Positions 1 through 7,961 of a stretch of 64,000 bases of DNA are shown one piece after another. The position numbers and the translations under genes were made by a program. Position 1 is the first letter of the stretch; every line of letters begins with the position of its first letter. The notes beneath the pieces were generated by a model. The model ran no database searches and had not been told where the DNA came from. It saw only the letters and a list, made by a program, of their open reading frames with translations. Location: contig NZ_CAMPHV010000008.1 in NCBI RefSeq assembly GCF_946886105.1, positions 1 through 64,000 of the forward strand. Direction: 5' to 3'. Source of the DNA: an uncultured Pseudomonas sp. Lineage in GTDB: Bacteria > Pseudomonadota > Gammaproteobacteria > Pseudomonadales > Pseudomonadaceae.

Positions 1-2174
1 CAGCCTTCGACCACCCCGCCGTTCATGCCGAGGACGATATCCAGGCCGGTGGCCACATCGACCAAGCCGCTTGGGTCGCCGGTGGCACTCAGGCTGTAAC
101 TGACGCTACCGGCGCCGTCGGCACCGAAGGCGGAGCTAAAGGCGCTGCTGAAGTTAGCGGTGGCGTTGGTGCTGAGGTCGGTTTCATCGACCACCAAGCT
201 GGACAGTTCGGCCTCGGTCAGTTCGATGCTCGGGCCGTCGTCGTGGAAGCTAAGGAAGTTCCCCAGATCCAAACTGGCGCTTTGGCTGTCGCCATCGGCA
301 TCGGTCACGGTGGCAACCAAGGCGATAGCGCTGCCACTTACGCTAACTTGCTCGTTTGGATTGGTGCTGTCCGGATGTTCGAGTGCACGTAGCTGATCGA
401 GGGTCACGCTGCCAGAACCATCGACACTGACGGTAAAGGCCACGATAGACGAGTCGCCGCCGACCCAGCCTTCGACCACCCCGCCGTTCATGCCGAGGAC
501 GATATCCAGGCCGGTGGCCATATCGACCAAGCCACTGGCATCGCCGGTGGCGCTAAGCGCATAGGTCACCGCACCAGCGCCGTCGGCACCGAAAGTCGAG
601 CTAAAGGCCGAGCTGAAGTCAGCCGTGGCATTCACGGCCAGATTGGTTTCGTCGACACTCAGCGATGGCAATTCGCGCTGGGTGAATTGGATGCTCGGGC
701 CGTCGTCATGGAAGGTCAGGAAACTGCCCAGTTCGAGGCTGGCCTGGCTGTCGCCATCGGCGTCGGTTACCGTGCCGCGTAGCACCACAGCTCCGCCGGC
801 GATGCTCAAGGCGTCGTCCGGATCGCTCGCATCGGAATGCTGCAGAGCGCGCAGTTGATTCAGGGTGACATTGCCGCTGCCATCGACGCTGACGGTAAAG
901 GCCACGATGCTGGAGTCGCCACCGACCCAGCCTTCGACCAGACCTCCGTTCATGCCCAGGACGATTTCCAGACCGCTTGCCATATCGACCAGACCACTGG
1001 GCGCGCCGGTGATATCCAGGGCATAGCTGAGGGTGCCCGCGCCATCGGCGCCGAAGGCCGAAACGAAAGCCCCGCTAAAATCGGCGCTGGCATCGGTGCT
1101 CAAGTCGGTTTCATCGACCACCAGAACCGGCAGTTCAGCGTCCGCCAATTCGATCACCGGGCTATCGTCGTCCACGGTAATGGCCAGGCTGCCGCCGGCC
1201 GTGCTGCCGTTGGAATCGGTAATGCTGTAATTGAACAGAACATTCAGATCGTTCTCATCGCTGCTGCCAACCTCGGACAACGGATGATCGAGGGGTTGCA
1301 GCAAGGTAAAGGTGTAAGCGCCCGCAGCGAGGTCGGTAAGGGTCAAGGTGAAGACCGGGGTGCCACCCGCCGTGGCGGTGAGGGTTTGGCCATTGCCGCT
1401 GACGCTATAGACCAGGGCCACGCCGCCGGAAGTCAGCGCAGGCAGGCCGCCGGTGCTCCACGCAAAGCTGCCGGCACCGTCCGGGCCGAAGTCGTAACCC
1501 AGAGTGCCGTTGACGCTGACGTTTTCGCCCGGCAGATCGTTCACACCGCCGGCAATCCCATTCGGCAAGCCTTCCTCGTCCACCGCGTTGCTGGCATCGG
1601 CGCCAACTGGACTGCCATCGACGACCACCACGGGCGCATCCGGCTCATCGGCAGCAACCACCGGATCGGGGTCTGGAAATTCCGGCCCGCTACTCAGCCC
1701 TTCTGTCGGGAAGCCGATGGTCGGATCGAGTTGACCACCCACCGCGTCCAGCAACACGAAGCTATGCCCACCACCGGCGCCACCTGCGCCGCCAGCACCG
1801 CCCGCCCCCGGACCCGCGGCGGTCGCCTCGCCCTCGATGGTCGGGTCGACGCCGGCCTCGATAGCCGCTTGCAGTTGTTCCACGTCGCTCAACTCGGCGG
1901 CACTCGGCGCCGTGGCTGACGGTTGTTCGGCAGGGACGTAGCCGTCAGAGGTTTGGGCGAGAAGTTGTTCGCTGAGCAGCAGATCGCTGTCGCGACCCAA
2001 GGTCAGTTGACGGCCATTGCTCATGGCGACTGCGATAGCCCCGGCAGGCCCGGTGACCAGTTGTTCGCCGGCGAAGACCCGATCGCCTTCCACCAACGGT
2101 CGACGCGTTCCATCGCCGGCTACTGCATAGACTTCGCCGACGACCTGACTGACGACACCAATTAAAGTAGCCAT
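1..2174 (-). CDS. Large LapA-like RTX/T1SS adhesin, N-terminal part (runs off the left edge)
   Basis: Surface adhesin of the LapA type, visible for 724 codons and still open at the window edge. Residues 1-~116 form a retention module (starts MATLIGVVSQVVGEVYAV). It is followed by T-A-A-G at residues 118-121, the kind of di-alanine site that the periplasmic protease LapG cuts in LapA, and then a Gly/Ala-rich linker and a GGGHSFVLL motif. After about residue 330 come tandem repeats of about 154-155 residues, each with a DDGPSI/VDETDL-like start. They resemble the T1SS-143 repeat family; that name is my recollection. The start is ATG at 2174 with a GGATGGAG Shine-Dalgarno. The gene is divergent from lapE-lapB-lapC, its presumed exporter. 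The C-terminal RTX/secretion signal lies outside the window, so full length is unknown. Confidence 0.88.
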   Translation of the reverse strand, partial: MATLIGVVSQVVGEVYAVAGDGTRRPLVEGDRVFAGEQLVTGPAGAIAVAMSNGRQLTLGRDSDLLLSEQLLAQTSDGYVPAEQPSATAPSAAELSDVEQLQAAIEAGVDPTIEGEATAAGPGAGGAGGAGGAGGGHSFVLLDAVGGQLDPTIGFPTEGLSSGPEFPDPDPVVAADEPDAPVVVVDGSPVGADASNAVDEEGLPNGIAGGVNDLPGENVSVNGTLGYDFGPDGAGSFAWSTGGLPALTSGGVALVYSVSGNGQTLTATAGGTPVFTLTLTDLAAGAYTFTLLQPLDHPLSEVGSSDENDLNVLFNYSITDSNGSTAGGSLAITVDDDSPVIELADAELPVLVVDETDLSTDASADFSGAFVSAFGADGAGTLSYALDITGAPSGLVDMASGLEIVLGMNGGLVEGWVGGDSSIVAFTVSVDGSGNVTLNQLRALQHSDASDPDDALSIAGGAVVLRGTVTDADGDSQASLELGSFLTFHDDGPSIQFTQRELPSLSVDETNLAVNATADFSSAFSSTFGADGAGAVTYALSATGDASGLVDMATGLDIVLGMNGGVVEGWVGGDSSIVAFTVSVDGSGSVTLDQLRALEHPDSTNPNEQVSVSGSAIALVATVTDADGDSQSASLDLGNFLSFHDDGPSIELTEAELSSLVVDETDLSTNATANFSSAFSSAFGADGAGSVSYSLSATGDPSGLVDVATGLDIVLGMNGGVVEG
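235..1162 (-). repeat. Tandem intragenic adhesin repeats, unit about 462-465 bp
   Basis: Two complete units (about 235-699 and 700-1162) and part of a third (1-234) lie inside the adhesin gene. The VDETDL-encoding segments sit at about 181, 646 and 1108, which gives periods of 465 and 462 bp. Stretches of more than 50 bp are identical or nearly so between copies, for example bases 1-53 against 468-520. Such repeats make the locus prone to length change by recombination and to misassembly. Confidence 0.85.
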
Positions 2175-2624
2175 GACTCCATCCTCACTACAGCTGCCGA
2201 CCACCGTCGACACGTTTTCAAAAGGGAGCGAAACACCCTTCAAAACCTGAGCAAGGCTTAGATGCAACCGACTGAAGTGGAACGGCGCCCACTATTCAAC
2301 ACCTACATAACGACAAAAAACTGTCACCTACTTTTGCGCCGTACAACATCACCAGATCTACCCCGCCCTAATTTGGTGCTTCACCACTCATCTTTTCCAC
2401 ACGTGAATGCAAACCTTCAAATACGCGGCTTCCGAGTAATGACAATGTGCCACTTATCGCGTTGCGCATAAGATTTTTTCCTCATAACAGGTGTAAGTAA
2501 TTTTTCTAAGCTACACCTAAAGATGTTCTTAGCTGAGAAGTTAAGGGCGGGTAATACGACTTGCTAAAAAACAGCCAAAAAAATGGCGGCACAAACAGAA
2601 CAGTGATGTAAGGAGATTCATCAA
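2175..2624. promoter_or_regulatory. Divergent AT-rich promoter region between adhesin and lapE
   Basis: This 450-bp gap between two divergent genes is clearly richer in A/T than the neighbouring coding sequence and must hold both promoters. I could not pick out convincing -35/-10 or sigma-54 elements. A 7-bp inverted repeat, AGGTGTA (2489-2495) and TACACCT (2512-2518), separated by 16 bp, is the only clear symmetry. It could be an operator. The lapE Shine-Dalgarno AAGGAG is at 2610-2615. No convincing gene is present here. Confidence 0.5.
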
Positions 2625-3980
2625 ATGCGCGTTTTCAATCCGCTGTGGAGCAGCATGATGGTGGCGCTGGTGTGCTCTCACGCCCAAGCGATGACCCTAT
2701 CCGAGGCCATTCAAAGCACACTGGATAACCACCCCGAAATCCATGCGGGAATAAACAGCCGCCTGTCTTCGGACGAAGAGGTGAAGATTGCCAAAGGCGG
2801 CTATCTGCCCACGGTCGATTTACTGGTCGGTTATGGCCGGGAAAATACCGACAGCCCGACCACCCGAGCCCTGGGCAACCACAACACCGAGACACTCACC
2901 TACGGCACCTCCGAATTGCGCCTGCGGCAGATGCTGTTCGATGGCTTCAATACACCCAATGAAGTCGCACGCACCGAGGCCGTGGTGAACTCGCGCGCCT
3001 ATCGCGTGCTCGGCACCTCGGAGAGCCTGGCGCTGCGTACCGTCGAGGTCTATCTGGATGTATTGCAACGCCGCGAAATGGTCGCCCTGGCGAAGAATAA
3101 TTTGCTGGCCCACCAGCGCATCAACGACCAGATCGATTTGCGCAGCCGCCAAGGTGTGGGCAGCACTGCCGACTTCGATCAATCCAGCGCCCGCCTGGCC
3201 CTGGCGGAAAACAACTACTTCACCGAACAGGTCAACCTGGCCGACGCCGAAGCCAACTTCATCGGCGTGACCGGGCGTAGCCCCGATGAATTGGTCGCGC
3301 CCTCGACCATCAAAGGCGCGATGCCCACCGACCTGGCGCTCGCACGCCAAACGGTCATGGATAACAACCCCTTCCTGAAGTCCGCACAAGCCGACGTGCA
3401 TGCCGCCGAGAAACAGTACGAGGTGGCCAAGTCGCCGTTCTATCCGCGTCTGGACCTGGAGTTGGCCACCACCGCCAACGACAACACCCAAGGCGACGAA
3501 GGCCATAGCAACAGCTGGCGCGCCGCCGTGGTGATGAACTACAACCTGTTCAACGGCATGCGCGACAAAGCGCGCCTGCAGGCCACCGCCCACCAGATCA
3601 ATGAGTCGATGGATATCCGCAACAACGCGCTGCGGGTGCTCAACGAAAACCTTTCGCTGGCCTGGAACGCGATGGAGAACGCCCGCCTGCAAACCCCCAA
3701 AGCGCGTGACTACGCCGATTACACCGCGCGCGTGCGCGAAGCCTATCAGCAGCAATTCAGCCTGGGCCAACGCACCCTGCTCGACCTGCTCGACAGCGAA
3801 AACGAACTGTTCACCGCCAACCGTCGTTACACCGAGGTGCGTTATACCGAAGAGTTTTCCATGTACCGCGTCGTCGCGGCCATGGGGGATTTGCTCCGCC
3901 AGCAACAGGTTGTCGTACCGGCCGAAGCCGTCGCCTTGTCGGAAGTTAAAAGCGAGGCGCGCCTGCCAACAATGAAGTAA
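2625..3980 (+). CDS. lapE: TolC-family outer-membrane channel of the adhesin T1SS (LapE/AggA-like)
   Basis: This 451-aa outer-membrane efflux protein should form the trimeric exit duct of the type I secretion system. A signal peptide is visible (residues 1-22, ending SHAQA). The mature protein starts MTLSEAIQSTLDNHPEI, the usual opening of TolC-family proteins. Two homologous halves rich in long helices follow, and the conserved segment FSLGQRTLLDLLDSENELF lies near residue 375-395. The start is ATG with AAGGAG nine bases upstream. It lies 242 bp before lapB. In LapA systems the retention module is thought to lodge the adhesin in this channel until LapG cuts it. The assignment to LapE rather than a generic AggA/TolC rests on the neighbouring adhesin and lapBC. 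Confidence 0.88.
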   Translation: MRVFNPLWSSMMVALVCSHAQAMTLSEAIQSTLDNHPEIHAGINSRLSSDEEVKIAKGGYLPTVDLLVGYGRENTDSPTTRALGNHNTETLTYGTSELRLRQMLFDGFNTPNEVARTEAVVNSRAYRVLGTSESLALRTVEVYLDVLQRREMVALAKNNLLAHQRINDQIDLRSRQGVGSTADFDQSSARLALAENNYFTEQVNLADAEANFIGVTGRSPDELVAPSTIKGAMPTDLALARQTVMDNNPFLKSAQADVHAAEKQYEVAKSPFYPRLDLELATTANDNTQGDEGHSNSWRAAVVMNYNLFNGMRDKARLQATAHQINESMDIRNNALRVLNENLSLAWNAMENARLQTPKARDYADYTARVREAYQQQFSLGQRTLLDLLDSENELFTANRRYTEVRYTEEFSMYRVVAAMGDLLRQQQVVVPAEAVALSEVKSEARLPTMK

Positions 3981-4180
3981 TACCGTTGAAAAACCCAAGC
4001 GAGGCAGCCGAGACAAAAAGAACCAGACGCCCCTCGCCTTGGGAGACCGTCGGACTCGCGCGCCCGTAGTAGGACCGCGTTGAGTCCGACAGACTCCTAG
4101 GGGGTTGCGCTGAAACGCGTCAGCCGCAGGCAGCTTGCCGAGCCTGTTTTAACGCCCCGAGCTTTTCAAGAAGAGGGGCA

Positions 4181-4207
4181 ACGCAGGTAATTTTTCAACA
4201 GCCTGCT
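4181..4207. repeat. 27-bp interspersed repeat, copy A
   Basis: The reverse complement reads AGCAGGCTGTTGAAAA followed by ATTACCTGCGT. It matches 36260-36285 at about 25 of 27 positions. It lies just upstream of lapB and ends 15 bp before the GTG start. It looks like a small dispersed intergenic element rather than a functional leader. Confidence 0.6.
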
Positions 4208-4222
4208 GAGGAGCCGCACAAC

Positions 4223-6382
4223 GTGACGACCATGGAGCGGGCTGGCGCCACCAGCGATCCGCGAGCGAGCCACGACGATCCGTTGTTGGACGGGTTATTG
4301 ATCCTCTGCAAGCTGCACGACTGCTCCGCCAGCCGTGGCAGCCTGAGCGCCGGCTTGCCGATGCCCAAGCAATGTTTGAGCGCCGAGCTGCTGCCCCGCG
4401 CAGCCGCCCGCGCGGGCTTGCAGGGGCGCCTGTTACGCCGTGAACTTTCCGCCATTTCCCCCCTGAACCTGCCGGTGCTGCTATTGCTCAAGGGCGGGCG
4501 TTGCGCGGTGTTGCGCAAGTGGGGCGAAAAGCGCCAAGCCTTGATTCTGCCCAGCGAGGCCGACGGCGGCGAACAGTGGGTCAGCCGCGAGCAACTGGCC
4601 AGCGAGTACAGCGGCCAGGCGTTTTTCGCCCGCCCACGGCATGAACTGGAGGATGCGCGCACCCCGCTGGTACCGCGTATCGACGCCTGGTTCCGCGACA
4701 CCCTCAAGCTGTCGCGCTGGCTGTATACCGACGCCGTTCTGGCCAGCCTGCTGATCAATGTCCTGGGCCTGATGGTGCCCTTGTTCATCATGCAGACCTA
4801 CGACCGCGTGGTACCCAACCAGGCCACCGCCACGCTCTGGGTATTGGCCATCGGCTTGTTCGTCGGTACCACGTTCGAACTGCTGCTGCGCGTGCTGCGT
4901 GCGCACTTGCTGGATAACGCCGGCAAGAAAACCGACGTGGTGCTGTCCGCCACACTGTTCGAACGCATCACCGGCATGTCGATGAAAGCGCGTCCCGCGA
5001 CCGTCGGCGGCTTCGCGCAGAGCATTCATGATTTCCAGGGCCTGCGTGAGTTTCTCACCGCGGTAACCCTGACCAGCCTGATCGACCTACCATTCGCCCT
5101 GTTGATGATTCTGGTGATCTGGCTACTCGGTGGCTGGCTGGTGGCGATCCCCCTGCTGGCGTTCCCGCTGACCGCGGCGTTCGCCCTGATCATCCAATCG
5201 CGCCTGCGCGATACCGTGCAGAAGAGCCTGGCCTTGGCCGCGCAACGCCAAGCATTGCTGATCGAAACCCTCGGCGGTTTGGAGATGCTGAAAGCCTGCG
5301 GCGCGGAAAGCGAACGCCAACACGCCTGGGAAAAAACCCATGGCGCCCTCACCCGCCTGGACAGCCATGGGCGCTTCCTGTCGTCTCTGGCGACCAACGG
5401 CACCCTGTTCTTCCAGCAATTCGCCGGCATGGCAATCATAGTCGCCGGGGTCTACAGCATCATCGCCGGCGACCTCAGCGTCGGTGCCCTGGTCGCCTGC
5501 TACATGCTCGGCAGCCGGGTACTGGCGCCGCTCGGGCAGATCGCCGGGTTGATCACCCGCTATCAGCAAGCGCGCCTGACCATGACCAGCACCGATGCGC
5601 TGATGGCGCTGCCCCAGGAGCGCCAGGACAAGCAACGACCGCTGGAACGCACGCAACTGCACGGCGCACTGGACGTGCGCCAGGTGACGTTCAGCTATCC
5701 GGGGCAAAGCACGCCGGCGCTGAGTAAAGTCAGCCTGCGCCTGGCGCCGGGCGAACGGGTCGGCATCATCGGCCGTAGCGGCTCGGGCAAAAGCACCTTG
5801 GCGCGTTTGCTGATGGCGTTCTACACGCCCGATGAGGGGCAGATCCTGCTCGACAACCTCGACCTGCGTCAGCTCGACGTCGCCGACCTGCGCCACCAGA
5901 TCGGTTATGTCGCCCACGATCTACCGCTGCTGGCCGGCAGCCTGCGCGACAACCTGACCCTGGGTGCGCGCTACGTCAACGACGTGCGCATGCTCGAAGT
6001 GGCCGAACTGAGCGGCGTCAGCGAACTGGCCAGGCAACACCCGCAAGGCTTCGATCGCCCGGTCGGCGAACGCGGTCAGTTGCTTTCCGGCGGCCAGCGC
6101 CAAGCCGTGCTGCTGGCCCGCGCCATGCTTCTCGACCCGCCCATCCTGCTGCTCGACGAGCCCACCAGCGCGATGGACAACACCAGCGAGGAAATCCTGC
6201 GCAACCGCCTGCAAAGTTGGGCTCAGGGCAAAACCATGCTGCTGATCACCCACCGCGCCTCGATGCTCAGCCTGGTCGACCGCCTGGTGGTGCTGGACAA
6301 CGGCCACATCGTCGCCGACGGCCCGAAAGCATCGGTGATCGAGGCGTTGCGCAAAGGCCGGGTCGGCCCGGCAGCGGTATAG
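4223..6382 (+). CDS. lapB: Type I secretion ABC transporter LapB (permease-ATPase)
   Basis: A 719-aa inner-membrane exporter subunit that energises secretion of the adhesin(s). Domains in order: an N-terminal peptidase-C39-like domain (about 20-150) without a recognisable catalytic Cys-His set, as in non-cleaving T1SS exporters; a six-helix transmembrane domain (about 170-440, including VLASLLINVLGLMVPLFIMQTYDRVVP); and a nucleotide-binding domain with Walker A GRSGSGKST (about 516), signature LLSGGQRQ (about 620) and Walker B ILLLDEPTSAMD (about 640). The start is GTG 4223 with GAGGAG nine bases upstream; ATG 4232 is an alternative. The next gene, lapC, begins 12 bp after the stop. Confidence 0.93.
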   Translation: MTTMERAGATSDPRASHDDPLLDGLLILCKLHDCSASRGSLSAGLPMPKQCLSAELLPRAAARAGLQGRLLRRELSAISPLNLPVLLLLKGGRCAVLRKWGEKRQALILPSEADGGEQWVSREQLASEYSGQAFFARPRHELEDARTPLVPRIDAWFRDTLKLSRWLYTDAVLASLLINVLGLMVPLFIMQTYDRVVPNQATATLWVLAIGLFVGTTFELLLRVLRAHLLDNAGKKTDVVLSATLFERITGMSMKARPATVGGFAQSIHDFQGLREFLTAVTLTSLIDLPFALLMILVIWLLGGWLVAIPLLAFPLTAAFALIIQSRLRDTVQKSLALAAQRQALLIETLGGLEMLKACGAESERQHAWEKTHGALTRLDSHGRFLSSLATNGTLFFQQFAGMAIIVAGVYSIIAGDLSVGALVACYMLGSRVLAPLGQIAGLITRYQQARLTMTSTDALMALPQERQDKQRPLERTQLHGALDVRQVTFSYPGQSTPALSKVSLRLAPGERVGIIGRSGSGKSTLARLLMAFYTPDEGQILLDNLDLRQLDVADLRHQIGYVAHDLPLLAGSLRDNLTLGARYVNDVRMLEVAELSGVSELARQHPQGFDRPVGERGQLLSGGQRQAVLLARAMLLDPPILLLDEPTSAMDNTSEEILRNRLQSWAQGKTMLLITHRASMLSLVDRLVVLDNGHIVADGPKASVIEALRKGRVGPAAV

Positions 6383-6394
6383 GAAGTCAGCCCT

Positions 6395-7747
6395 ATGAGT
6401 TATTCGATCAGCGCCTACTTCGCCAGCCTGCGCCGCAAACGGCAGGACACCGAATTCATGCCGGAGGTCGACGGCACCATCCTCGAAGACTCGCCCTGGT
6501 TCGCCCGGATCACCGTCTGGCTGGTCAGCGCCTGCCTGATCGCGGCATTGATCTGGGCCAAGTTCGCCGTGCTCGAGGAAGTGACGACCGGCGAAGGCAA
6601 GGCGATCCCGTCGAGCAAAATCCAGGTCATCCAGAATCTGGAAGGTGGCATCGTCAGCGAAATATTCGTGCGCGAAGGCCAGGTGGTGGAAAAGAACGAT
6701 GTACTGATGCGTCTCGACGACACGCGTTTCCTATCCAACCAAGGGGAAACCGAAGCCGACCGCTTATCCCTGATCGCCCGCATCGAGCGTCTGAGCGCCG
6801 AAGCGGAAGACCGGCCCCTGGTGATTCCCGAGGAAATAAAGCGCCTGGCCCCGCAATTGGCCGAAGACGAACTGGCCCTGTACCACTCGCGGCAGCAGCG
6901 CCTGGAAAGCGAACAGCGCACGCTCGGCGAACAGTTGCTGCAGAAAACCCAAGAGCTCGCCGAATTCCAAGCCAAAGCCCAGCAATACCGCTCCAGCCTG
7001 GGTTTGCTGCAGCAAGAGCTGAACATGTCGCAACCGCTGGTCGCCACCGGGGCGATTTCCCAGGTGGAAATCCTCCGCCTGCAACGTAGCGCCGTGGAGG
7101 TACGCGGCTCGCTGAACGCCACCAACCTGGCGATCCCCAGAGCCGAATCCGCGGTCAGCGAAATCAAGAGCAAGATCGAAGAATCCGAGTTGGCCTTTCG
7201 CTCCGAGGCCTTCAAAGAGCTCAACGAATTGCGCACCGAGCTGAAAAAAATCAACGCCACCAGCTCCGCCATCCAGGACCGCGTCAGCCGCACCACGGTG
7301 ATTTCCCCGGTCAAGGGCATCGTCAAACAGCTGAAGATCAACACCATCGGCGGCGTCGTCCAGCCGGGCAGCGACATGCTGGAAATAGTGCCGCTGGAAG
7401 ACAACCTGCTGATCGAAGCCAAGGTGCGTCCCCAGGATGTGGCCTTCCTCCATCCCGGGCAGAAAGCCATGGTCAAATTCAGCGCCTACGACTTCACCAT
7501 TTACGGCGGTCTGAAAGCCAACCTGGAGCTGATCAGCGCCGATACCATCACCGACGAAGAAGGTAAAAGCTTTTACCTGATCCAGGTGCGCACCGATAAA
7601 AACCACCTGGGCAGCGACGAACATCCACTGCTGATCATCCCCGGCATGATCGCCACCGTGGACATCATCACTGGCGAGAAAAGCGTGCTGGATTACCTGC
7701 TGAAACCGGTCCTCAAAGCCCGCGCCGAAGCGTTGCGCGAACGCTAG
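6395..7747 (+). CDS. lapC: HlyD-family periplasmic adaptor LapC
   Basis: This 450-aa membrane-fusion protein links LapB to the outer-membrane channel. A short cytoplasmic N-terminus is followed by one transmembrane helix (about 38-60, ITVWLVSACLIAALIWAKF). Then come a lipoyl-like half motif (IQNLEGGIVSEIFVREGQ, about 77-94), a long Gln/Glu/Leu-rich coiled coil (about 120-290), a second lipoyl half (VISPVKGIVKQLKI) and the conserved C-terminal beta domain (PGMIATVDIITGEKSVLDYLLKP). Length and order are typical of type I secretion adaptors. It lies 12 bp behind lapB and is certainly in the same operon. Confidence 0.93.
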   Translation: MSYSISAYFASLRRKRQDTEFMPEVDGTILEDSPWFARITVWLVSACLIAALIWAKFAVLEEVTTGEGKAIPSSKIQVIQNLEGGIVSEIFVREGQVVEKNDVLMRLDDTRFLSNQGETEADRLSLIARIERLSAEAEDRPLVIPEEIKRLAPQLAEDELALYHSRQQRLESEQRTLGEQLLQKTQELAEFQAKAQQYRSSLGLLQQELNMSQPLVATGAISQVEILRLQRSAVEVRGSLNATNLAIPRAESAVSEIKSKIEESELAFRSEAFKELNELRTELKKINATSSAIQDRVSRTTVISPVKGIVKQLKINTIGGVVQPGSDMLEIVPLEDNLLIEAKVRPQDVAFLHPGQKAMVKFSAYDFTIYGGLKANLELISADTITDEEGKSFYLIQVRTDKNHLGSDEHPLLIIPGMIATVDIITGEKSVLDYLLKPVLKARAEALRER

Positions 7748-7758
7748 AAGCGGTCTTC

Positions 7759-7864
7759 GGTAAGCCCCGGACGCAATCCGGGCTACCGGAGCTGTGTAGG
7801 GTGGATGACGCTTTACCCATCCACCAATTGCGGTGGTGGATGAAAAAAGCGTCATCCACCCTAC
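7759..7864. repeat. Two palindromic intergenic repeats (families 'cccgga' and 'gtagggtgga')
   Basis: Bases 7759-7787 form one palindrome (GGTAAGCCCCGGA...TCCGGGCTACC). Bases 7796-7864 form a larger one with arms GTAGGGTGGATGACGC and GCGTCATCCACCCTAC and an inner ATCCACC/GGTGGAT hairpin. The same families recur at 22397-22460, 25691-25790, 40078-40146, 45094-45159, 57121-57190, 57380-57449 and 60978-61150. Lying between convergent genes, the hairpins may also terminate or stabilise lapC and adhesin-2 transcripts. Confidence 0.8.
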
Positions 7865-7961
7865 GAAGATGCAGGTCTTGCGGATAACGGAGCGTGCCCC
7901 CGTAGCCTGGGAAGGCGCCAGCGCACTCCGGGGAACCTAATCCCGGTCTGCACCAATCACC

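Noticed and set aside
1..1162. Regular repeats as a CRISPR array
   Set aside because: The period is about 465 bp, in frame, and translates into a repeated protein domain.
2262..2471. 69-codon frame in the adhesin/lapE intergenic region
   Set aside because: Composition is unlike coding DNA of this genome, there is no ribosome site, and it lies where divergent promoters must be.
2820..4016. Long minus-strand frame opposite lapE
   Set aside because: It is an antisense shadow of a high-GC gene. The plus-strand protein has a signal peptide and family motifs, while the minus-strand product has none.
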